From the NCBI GenBank assembly GCA_900317635.1, contig ONHN01000016.1, forward strand, positions 1 through 41,560: DNA of 41,560 bases. The letters run 5' to 3'. Below the pieces are notes generated by a model. That model was not told the origin of the DNA. It did not search any database and saw only the letters and a program-made list of their open reading frames with translations. The stretch comes from an uncultured Prevotellaceae bacterium. Its GTDB lineage: Bacteria > Bacteroidota > Bacteroidia > Bacteroidales > Bacteroidaceae. The position numbers and the translations under genes were made by a program. Below are positions 1 through 6,535 of this stretch, in pieces. Position 1 is the stretch's first letter. Every line of letters begins with the position of its first letter.

Positions 1-28
1 CTACTACAGACGCAGATACACCCCGCAT

Positions 29-1234
29 CTAATACCCCACGACGCATTTCATGCGACGGGGGTTAAGCATGGTGTGCCAGCTACGGCAACTTTTACCGGT
101 AATTTTTTTTGAGGGAACCTTTATTCTTTCCCACACGATGCGCGGCATGCCGTCGGCCGTATAGCTGATGGGTAGCCACAGATAGCGACCGTCGGCGGGT
201 CGCTGAGGGTGCCATTCGTCGGCCATGAAGAGCTCCGTCCCGTTGGGCAGTGTGAGCACGTAAGTGCCTTGTCCGAGGAAGGTCTTTGAGGCGGGGCGAA
301 GTGGGGCGTCGGAGCGGCAGGGATTGCCGAGGTCGCCTTCCCATGGTCCCCAAATAGAGGGGGCGCGATAGAGGCGGGCGGCGTTGGGTGCCCAACCTGT
401 GCAGCCGCTGCAAAGCAGCCAGTACCAGCCGCCGTGTCGCCAGAGGCAGGGTGCTTCGTTTTGCTGTCCTGGTGCTACGCGAATGTAGCGGCCCGTATGG
501 CGCGTGAAGTCGGGCGTGAGTTCGGCAATGTGGAGCGTGAGGTTGTCTTCGCTGCTATAGATGTGGTAGGCCGTGCCGTCGGCATCGACGTAGAGCTGCA
601 TGTCGCGCGCCATTTGTCCGCCGCGCAGGTCGCGGCGCAGGAAGAGGCCGTCGGCGATGGCCTGCCGCCACTGCGGTGTCCACCACTCCGCATAGTTTTC
701 CTCGCGAAGCGTGTCCATTCTTTGGCGCTCGGCTTGGTTCATCCCTACGGGTAGCAGGCCTGCGTTGACCCGCTCGGCCCGCACAAACGTGTAGGGCCCT
801 TCGGGGCGGCGGGCTGTAGCAACTCCGGCAAGGGCGGCACTATAGCCGCGTCCTTTCAGCTCGAGGTGGAACCACATGACGAACTGCTTCGTCAGTGGGC
901 AGTAGATGACTTTAGGCCGTTCCAGCGTGCAACCGCGCGCGATGGGCGAAGTGGCATCCGTGGTATCGACGCTAAGTGCCGTAGGCATTTTCTTCCAACG
1001 TCGCAAGTCGCGCGAAACGTAGCACGACACCCCCGTGAGGGCAGCATTCGTCACCGTGTCTTTGTCTTCGCCAAACCAGTAGTAGCGACCTTTCCACTGC
1101 AAGACACCACCGCCGTGGGCATTGATTTGTTTTCCGCCCGTATCGTACCATCGTTCGCCATTGGCGGCAGGGCGCTGCGCGCAGAGTGTGGCGGATAGTA
1201 TGAAGAGGAAAGAAAAAAGGAATACGTTTCGCAT
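29..1234 (-). CDS. Secreted glycoside hydrolase family 43 protein
   Basis: A 401-residue protein that probably cleaves an arabinose- or galactose-containing glycan outside the cytoplasm. Residues 1-19 form a signal peptide (hydrophobic core, cleavage likely after the Cys-Ala pair). The mature part opens with INAHGGGVLQWKGRYYWFGE (37-56), a start typical of five-bladed beta-propeller GH43 enzymes, particularly the galactanase-like subfamilies, where an Asp general base in this blade is often absent; repeated W/Y-rich blade motifs follow to about residue 375. It is the last gene of a minus-strand series, 57 bases after the permease gene. A nine-C run (coding sense) lies 7 bases before the ATG. 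Family is fairly certain, substrate is not. The stop codon is 28 bases from the window edge, so the gene is complete. Confidence 0.8.
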   Translation of the reverse strand: MRNVFLFSFLFILSATLCAQRPAANGERWYDTGGKQINAHGGGVLQWKGRYYWFGEDKDTVTNAALTGVSCYVSRDLRRWKKMPTALSVDTTDATSPIARGCTLERPKVIYCPLTKQFVMWFHLELKGRGYSAALAGVATARRPEGPYTFVRAERVNAGLLPVGMNQAERQRMDTLREENYAEWWTPQWRQAIADGLFLRRDLRGGQMARDMQLYVDADGTAYHIYSSEDNLTLHIAELTPDFTRHTGRYIRVAPGQQNEAPCLWRHGGWYWLLCSGCTGWAPNAARLYRAPSIWGPWEGDLGNPCRSDAPLRPASKTFLGQGTYVLTLPNGTELFMADEWHPQRPADGRYLWLPISYTADGMPRIVWERIKVPSKKITGKSCRSWHTMLNPRRMKCVVGY

Positions 1235-1241
1235 TGTGGGC

Positions 1242-1250
1242 GGGGGGGGG
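1242..1250. repeat. Homopolymer G9/C9 tract before the GH43 start
   Basis: Nine consecutive G on the plus strand, read as nine C in the GH43 mRNA, ending 7 bases before its ATG. It sits in the 57-base gap to the permease gene, where a ribosome would load. Such runs change length by slippage. Confidence 0.9.
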
Positions 1251-1291
1251 TAGGTTTATTTGAGAGTTCAGAAATCTTTGGAACGTCGTCC

Positions 1292-2560
1292 TTATTGCGC
1301 TTTCTTCCCAAACCCTTCATCGACCTTCACCATCCATGCGGCGAGGAACGTCAGGGGCGTGAGGCACATGACGATGATGAAGAAGTTGAGGTAGCCCACG
1401 CTCTCTTGCAGCCAGCCAGCTACCATGCCGGGCAGCATCATTGAGAGGGCCATAAAGCCCGTGCAGAAGGCGTAGTGGGCCGTTTCGTTGTCGCCTTGGG
1501 CGAAGTAGAGCATGTAGAGCATATAGGCGGTGAAGCCGAAGCCGTAGCCAAACTGTTCGGTGAAGATGCAAACGTTGAGCAAGAGCATGTTGTCGGGTTG
1601 GAAGTAGGCAAGGACGATGTAGAGCGCATCGGGGATGGTGATAGCGCAGACCATGGGCCAAAGCCAGCGGTTGAAGCCGTGGCGCGCTACGACAATGCCG
1701 CCCAGTATGCCGCCAATGGTCAGTCCGATGACGCCCACCGTGCCTTGCACGAAGCCCAGTTCGGACGTAGTGAGTCCTATGCCGCCCGCTTCGGGCTTAT
1801 CGAGCAGGAAGAGGGGGCAAATCTTCGTCAGCAATGCTTCGGGGAGGCGATAGAGGAGCATGAAGGCAATGGCTACGACAACTTCGCGCTTCTTAAAGAA
1901 CGTGATGAAGGGCGTGATGACGTTAGCTGGCGTGATAGCGGGGCGGTCGGCATCGCGGTGGGGGCTGGGAAGAACGAGGGCGTGGTAGGCCCACAACAAG
2001 ATGAAGACGGCGGCGGCGATGAAGAACGTGTAGGCCCAAGCACGCGAGGGGTTGCGCGTGTAGACCTCGAGGGTGCCTGCCAACACCGTCAGCAGGCCCT
2101 GCCCCGCAATGGTGGCCACGCGGTAGAACGTGCTGCGAATGCCTACGAAGAGGCTCTGCTCGTGTTCGTTAAGAGCCAGCATGTAGAAGCCGTCGGCAGC
2201 AATGTCGTGCGTAGCACTGCTGAAGGCCATGAGCCAGAAGAAGCAGAGCGTCCACTGCACGAAGCCCTGCGTGGGAATGGTGAAAGCAACGCCCGCCATG
2301 GATGCGCCCACAAGAAGTTGCATGACGAGGATCCACCAACGCTTCGTGCGCAACATATCGACAATGGGACTCCAAAAGGGCTTGATGACCCACGGCAGGT
2401 AGAGCCACGAGGTGTAGAGCGCGATGTCGGTGTTTGAGAGGCCAAGGCGTTTGTACATCACCACGGCAATGGCCATGACGACAACGTAGGGGATGCCTTC
2501 GGCGAAGTAGAGCGTTGGTATCCACGCCCACGGATTAATAGACTTTTTGGATGTTTGCAT
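1292..2560 (-). CDS. AmpG-type MFS permease (probable muropeptide importer)
   Basis: A 422-residue inner-membrane protein of the major facilitator superfamily with about twelve hydrophobic segments. The N-terminal segment with FAEGIPYVVVMAIAVV, the WLYLPWVIKPFWSP loop and the H-D-I-A-A-D-G-F motif after the fourth helix match the AmpG/PAT group, which imports anhydro-muropeptides or similar solutes. I chose the ATG at 2560 (MQTSKKSINPW); the longer reading adds 21 unlikely residues lying deep inside the preceding gene. With this start it overlaps the end of the SpoIID fusion gene by 26 bases, which indicates translational coupling. The pairing of importer and wall-active domain supports muropeptide recycling as the shared job, although the exact substrate is inferred. 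Confidence 0.8.
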   Translation of the reverse strand: MQTSKKSINPWAWIPTLYFAEGIPYVVVMAIAVVMYKRLGLSNTDIALYTSWLYLPWVIKPFWSPIVDMLRTKRWWILVMQLLVGASMAGVAFTIPTQGFVQWTLCFFWLMAFSSATHDIAADGFYMLALNEHEQSLFVGIRSTFYRVATIAGQGLLTVLAGTLEVYTRNPSRAWAYTFFIAAAVFILLWAYHALVLPSPHRDADRPAITPANVITPFITFFKKREVVVAIAFMLLYRLPEALLTKICPLFLLDKPEAGGIGLTTSELGFVQGTVGVIGLTIGGILGGIVVARHGFNRWLWPMVCAITIPDALYIVLAYFQPDNMLLLNVCIFTEQFGYGFGFTAYMLYMLYFAQGDNETAHYAFCTGFMALSMMLPGMVAGWLQESVGYLNFFIIVMCLTPLTFLAAWMVKVDEGFGKKAQ

Positions 2561-4823
2561 GATGATAGTAGTGTGTAAGTATTTCTTCGTATGTTTTACC
2601 TTCGGCGGCCATAGCTGCGGCACCTATTTGGCAGAGGCCCACGCCGTGGCCCCAACCTGCGCCGTGGAGAACGAACGTGCCGTTCACGGCCTCGCGCTCA
2701 ACGATGAAGGCCGAGCTCTTGAGGTGGGACGGCGACAGCAGGCGGCGTATTTCAAGCTCTTTACCCACGTCGATGGTGCGCTTCGTGCCAACGATGCGCA
2801 GGCGCGTGATGCGTCCGCTGGCACTGCGCTGAAGGGGTTGCAGGTCGGTGACTTGTCCTACGTCCTCGCCACTCTTTTCCTTGATGAGGCGCGCCGCGTC
2901 GTCGGGCGTTAGGCGCTCCGTCCAACGATAGAAGTCGGGCGTTTGCAGGTCGTAGTCGTTCAGCATCTCGCGCAGGAGGGCAGCGTCCTGCGTATGGCAG
3001 TAAGCCGCAGGCGGGTTGAGGATGAAACGGCGCGCTTCGTCCTCCGTCATATCTCGTTGAACTAACGTGGCATTTGCGTCGTCGGTGAGGGGCGTGAGAT
3101 AGTCGAAATCTTCGTCTTCCCAGCAGGCCGAGAAGCGTTCGGTGATGCCGCCGCAGCATTTGCTGAAGCGTGCGTCGCAGAGCGCATCGGCATAGGTGAG
3201 CACCTGCCCGCGCGTTGTTCGCACCGCTTCGCGAGCGGCAGGCGTGATGCGTGTGGTGCCCTGATAGCGCTGGCAGTGGTCGTCGGCGCAAACGTCGTAG
3301 AGCTCGTGGTCGTCGGTGCCATACCAGCGCGTGATGCTGCGGAAGGAGTTGTCCGCCGTCAGTTCCATTTGCTGACAGCTGGCATGGTGTTGGGGTGAAG
3401 GTTCGGTGAGTTTGCGCAGCGTCCAGCTGCGCGAGATGACGGCGTGGGCCTGCAAGAGTGCCAGACTGCTCGTGCCACTCATTTCGGAACTCACGACGCT
3501 TTCGAGGTAGGTTTCTAAAGAGACGAGGTTGATTGCAGCCAATCCCCCGTCCTTGTCGGGCAGGATGAGCAATGCGCCGCAGAACGTTTGTGCTTCGGCT
3601 CGCTGCCAGTGGAAGTCCTTCCCGATGACCACCTGCTGGAGCGTGAAGGTAGCCTCGGGCGTTTGGGGAGCGAACAAGAGTTTGTCGTAGACCGCCCCAT
3701 TCCACACCACCCCTCCGCCTTGCGCACTCACCTGTTGCTCGCCGCACGCGAGCGCATAGGCATCGCCGTGGAGCGTGAAGCGCAGGGCTTGGGCGTGCAT
3801 CAGGCCTACTTTTATCGTAGGGCTGAAAGGCGCGGCGGCATCTTTCCCTTCGGTTATGCGGCGGGCTATCAGCTGGGCCGCCGTTGTCGTGACGGCCACT
3901 TCGCGCAAGATGCTTGCAGCACATTCTGCCGTAAGGTGGTCGTAGTCTTCGAGGCGTGCGCAGACAAGCAGTCCCGCCATGTCGAGTGCCCCAGGGGAGA
4001 TGAGCATCTTGCTGTCGTCCGCAGCAAAATAGCAGTCGGGCCGATGCTTGCGGCGCGGGAATAGGGCCGCCACGTAGCTCGCCCCGCTTGCGTCTTGCTT
4101 TTTCCAGCACAGCACGTTGAAGTCGGCTTCGTCGTCGTCGGTTCGCCCTTCGGGCCGTGGCAGGGCCGCTACCATGCTACGGAGCATTGTGCTGGTTTCT
4201 TCGGGCGTGTTGCCGATAGCGGCAAAGACGGGGCAGCAGTAGCGCGTCAGCAGGTAGATGCCGCGTCCTTGCTCTTCGCCTTCCTTGCTGGTAAGGCGCA
4301 CTGCCTGGGCGAAGAAACGCTGAAAGTGTTTCACGAAGGGCACGTACTGCGCCTGCCCTGCCTGCAAGTGGGCGTGGTCGGGGGCAGAGGCACCGCAGCG
4401 CGGTCCGTTGTAGAACACGACATAGTCGTCCCACTGTGCAGCGAGCCCGACGATGCACTGCGCGAAGAGGCTGAAGCGTTGCGGGCGGTGCTGACGGGCG
4501 ATGAGCGTGAAGTGGTGGGGTAGGATAGGGAAGGGGTTGACAAGGAGTTGTAGCTCGCAGGGGAGCGGCAGTGCCGTTTGTTCAGCGGGGCGGTTTTCGG
4601 GGCAGAGGAAGCAGGGGCGCGCTTCAACGCTTCCGTTCGCTACGCGCGCCGTGGCGGAATGGATGCGGGCGGGATTGCACTGTGCAAGGAGGCCGCTCTC
4701 GGCATCAAGCGGGCGGCGCAGCACGTGCGTCTCGAGCTCTTCATATCGGCGTGCAGCGTCCTTCCACGTGGTCAGTTGCTCGTTGAAGAAAGCGTCGAGT
4801 TGGCGGCTATCAGGTGTTTGCAT
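2535..4823 (-). CDS. GalT/HIT-like (DUF4922-type) domain fused to SpoIID-like domain
   Basis: A 762-residue two-part protein. Residues about 40-300 resemble the GalT/HIT nucleotidyltransferase fold: a CFLC pair (71-74), the hydrophobic NPFPILPHHFTLIAR strand and a DHAHLQAG motif (His150, His152, Gln154), comparable to the H-x-H-x-Q active site of GalT enzymes. Residues about 340-762 match SpoIID/LytB: LETYLESVVSSEMSG with Glu447 at the position of the catalytic Glu of SpoIID transglycosylase, a Cys-Cys-Gly-Gly region (556-559), and the C-terminal GWGHGVGLCQIG (723-734). No signal peptide or membrane segment is visible, so the SpoIID part appears cytosolic, unlike sporulation SpoIID. It is preceded by a glycosyltransferase gene and overlaps an AmpG-type permease gene. 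Acting on imported wall fragments is inference; the domain calls are firm. Confidence 0.82.
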   Translation of the reverse strand: MQTPDSRQLDAFFNEQLTTWKDAARRYEELETHVLRRPLDAESGLLAQCNPARIHSATARVANGSVEARPCFLCPENRPAEQTALPLPCELQLLVNPFPILPHHFTLIARQHRPQRFSLFAQCIVGLAAQWDDYVVFYNGPRCGASAPDHAHLQAGQAQYVPFVKHFQRFFAQAVRLTSKEGEEQGRGIYLLTRYCCPVFAAIGNTPEETSTMLRSMVAALPRPEGRTDDDEADFNVLCWKKQDASGASYVAALFPRRKHRPDCYFAADDSKMLISPGALDMAGLLVCARLEDYDHLTAECAASILREVAVTTTAAQLIARRITEGKDAAAPFSPTIKVGLMHAQALRFTLHGDAYALACGEQQVSAQGGGVVWNGAVYDKLLFAPQTPEATFTLQQVVIGKDFHWQRAEAQTFCGALLILPDKDGGLAAINLVSLETYLESVVSSEMSGTSSLALLQAHAVISRSWTLRKLTEPSPQHHASCQQMELTADNSFRSITRWYGTDDHELYDVCADDHCQRYQGTTRITPAAREAVRTTRGQVLTYADALCDARFSKCCGGITERFSACWEDEDFDYLTPLTDDANATLVQRDMTEDEARRFILNPPAAYCHTQDAALLREMLNDYDLQTPDFYRWTERLTPDDAARLIKEKSGEDVGQVTDLQPLQRSASGRITRLRIVGTKRTIDVGKELEIRRLLSPSHLKSSAFIVEREAVNGTFVLHGAGWGHGVGLCQIGAAAMAAEGKTYEEILTHYYHHANIQKVY

Positions 4824-4888
4824 TAGGGTAAGTTTTGGGCGAAGCCCCCACGCTGGCTCTATTGGGGCGGGGAGTGAGGGGGTAGGGC

Positions 4889-6226
4889 TTAACGTTTTAT
4901 GCGAGCTTTAAGTTCCAGCGTACGTATGGTGTCTTTGTAGGCGTTGTTGCGGTTGACGCGCTCGATGCTGAGGGCGGCATCGCTGTTGCCCTCCCAGCGG
5001 CGGCAGAGGTACAGCTCGTCGTAGATGCGGGCAATGCGGTAGCGGCGGGCAATGGCCAGGCCCACGGCGTAGTCCTCGCCGTAGCTCGTGTTGGGAAAGC
5101 CTATTTGGCGAATGATGTCGGTGCGGAAGGCGCGGGGTGCCCCCAGTCCGTTGATGCGTAGGGCATTGTTGCGCCCGTTGGCATCGGTCCACTCGCGGTG
5201 GTCGATGAGGCCTGGCGGCAGCGTGTTCAGCTGGAAATCGACCATGCGATAGGAGCCTATCACCATGGCAGCCTGCTCCGCCTGGAACGCCCCGATGATG
5301 CGCTGCAAGGTGTGGGGACTGCTGTAGAGGTCGTCGCTGTCGAGCTGCACGGCATAGCGTCCGCAGTGGTCGCTGCGCACGGCTAAGTCCCAACAGCCGC
5401 CAATGCCCAGGTCGTCCTGCTGAGGGATGAGGTGGACAATGCGTGCGTCCTTTTGTGCGTAGTCGGCCACGATGCTGGTAGTGCGGTCCGTGGAGTGATT
5501 ATCAACCACGATGACGTTCAGTTTGAAGTCGGCCTCTTGCGAAAGCACGCTGGCGATGGCATCGGCAATGGTGCGCTCGCGGTTGCGAACGGGGATGATG
5601 ACGCTGGCCGTGACGGGATAGGTTGCTTCGTCGGGCGGTAGTGGTTGCACGTCGGCCTCGGTGAGGTAAGCCCCGATGGTCCGCAGGTGTTCCGTGCAAA
5701 CCGCTTCGGCCTCTATCTGCACGGCGCGGTTGCGCGGGTCAACGTAGTCGAACTGCTTCTCGCCGCTGCGGCGTAGGTCCGTTTCGCGCTCGGTGTAGAG
5801 CAACTCGGGCAGGTGGAGGAGCGCACCGTGGCGCGAGAGGAAGAGGCGCAGGGCATAGGGAGCATGATAGCGCAGCGCGGCGTAATGTTCTCTATCAGAA
5901 AGGAACGCGCGCAAGAGTTTCGTCCGCACCAGCCAGAGGCCGCCAAAGTCGAAATCGTCGCGCAAAGCACCTGCTTGGTAAGGTATGCAGGGGTGCGGTC
6001 CCTGTCCGTCGTAGCGATCGGCATAGACCATGGCGGCTCCGCTTTGGCGTGCCGCTTGCAACATGCGTTCGGCACAGCGATAGCCCAGACGCAGTTCCTT
6101 TTCCGAGAAGAAGAGCAGGGCGTAGTCGGCAGCCTCGTCCGTCAGCATAGGCAGCACCGTTGCATGCAACGCCTCGAAGCTCATCAGCGGCTGCAGACCG
6201 CTGAGAAGTTGTATGCATTTGTCCAT
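4889..6226 (-). CDS. Family 2 glycosyltransferase with duplicated N-terminal half
   Basis: A 445-residue cytosolic or membrane-associated sugar transferase. The GT-A domain starts near residue 203 with [20 protein letters not shown], has the nucleotide-binding VVDNHSTD (240-247) and the metal-binding DSDD (296-299), and a later [15 protein letters not shown] acceptor-side motif. Residues 30-150 look like a degenerate copy of the second half of such a domain (VYADRYD, then [15 protein letters not shown]), suggesting an internal duplication with a non-catalytic N-terminal part. It is the first gene of the minus-strand series, 65 bases before the SpoIID fusion gene; a -7 box lies about 30 bases upstream of its ATG. 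Donor and acceptor cannot be read from the sequence. Confidence 0.8.
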   Translation of the reverse strand: MDKCIQLLSGLQPLMSFEALHATVLPMLTDEAADYALLFFSEKELRLGYRCAERMLQAARQSGAAMVYADRYDGQGPHPCIPYQAGALRDDFDFGGLWLVRTKLLRAFLSDREHYAALRYHAPYALRLFLSRHGALLHLPELLYTERETDLRRSGEKQFDYVDPRNRAVQIEAEAVCTEHLRTIGAYLTEADVQPLPPDEATYPVTASVIIPVRNRERTIADAIASVLSQEADFKLNVIVVDNHSTDRTTSIVADYAQKDARIVHLIPQQDDLGIGGCWDLAVRSDHCGRYAVQLDSDDLYSSPHTLQRIIGAFQAEQAAMVIGSYRMVDFQLNTLPPGLIDHREWTDANGRNNALRINGLGAPRAFRTDIIRQIGFPNTSYGEDYAVGLAIARRYRIARIYDELYLCRRWEGNSDAALSIERVNRNNAYKDTIRTLELKARIKR

Positions 6227-6255
6227 AAAAGAGGAAGACGTTTGTTAATTCCCTG

Positions 6256-6263
6256 CAAAGTTA
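6256..6263 (-). promoter_or_regulatory. Promoter -7 box for the glycosyltransferase operon
   Basis: On the minus strand this reads TAACTTTG, an exact match to the Bacteroidetes -7 consensus TAnnTTTG. Transcription would begin near 6249, giving a leader of about 22 bases. The -33 region is T-rich without a clear TTTG. The heptamer array begins 28 bases upstream of this box, so copy number could alter promoter surroundings. Confidence 0.6.
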
Positions 6264-6290
6264 AGCATAAAAAATAGTAAAAAGAAGAGT

Positions 6291-6388
6291 TGACGAGTGA
6301 CAAGTGACGAGTGACAAGTGACGAGTGACAAGTGACGAGTGACAAGTGACGAGTGACGAGTGACAAGTGACGAGTGACGAGTGACAAG
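6291..6388. repeat. Tandem heptamer array, 14 units of TGACRAG
   Basis: Fourteen uninterrupted 7-base units alternate between TGACGAG and TGACAAG, mostly strictly, with two GACGAG doublets near the right end. The array fills the gap between the divergent glycosyltransferase and TonB receptor genes. Shorter copies of the same heptamer occur at 13132-13145, 14308-14314, 18657-18663, 29707-29741 and 35483-35549, always between genes. Confidence 0.97.
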
Positions 6389-6390
6389 TT

Positions 6391-6455
6391 GGGCAATGCT
6401 GCCGATGGTGTGCAGACTTGACGCCTGCACACTCCCACTTAGGGGCTACGCCGAT
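6391..6455 (-). repeat. Degenerate copy of the GCGGGCG hairpin repeat
   Basis: Read on the minus strand it carries the order GGCGTAGCCCCT, GTGGGAGTGTGCAGGCG, TGCACACCATCGGC, matching the plus-strand repeat units in the his region with several substitutions. TGTGCAG and CTGCACA still pair around a short loop. It directly abuts the heptamer array. A perfect 14-base palindrome (GCTTAACGTTAAGC) follows at 6461-6474. Confidence 0.6.
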
Positions 6456-6535
6456 ATTGTGCTTAACGTTAAGCTTGTCGCTTGTCAACAAAAAAGGGAG
6501 CACAATAAAAGGCGTGTGCGCGCGTTATATAAAAT

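Noticed and set aside
1475-2437. Long plus-strand ORF of 320 residues opposite the permease
   Set aside because: It is the antisense shadow of a clear membrane transporter; composition is dominated by Glu, Ala and His as expected from reverse reading of GC-rich code.
6291-6388. CRISPR array
   Set aside because: Units are 7 bases with no spacers and there are no cas genes.
6245-6438. Minus-strand ORFs with repeated LVTRHSS units
   Set aside because: They are translations of the noncoding heptamer array; 7-base units give a 7-residue repeat in every open frame.
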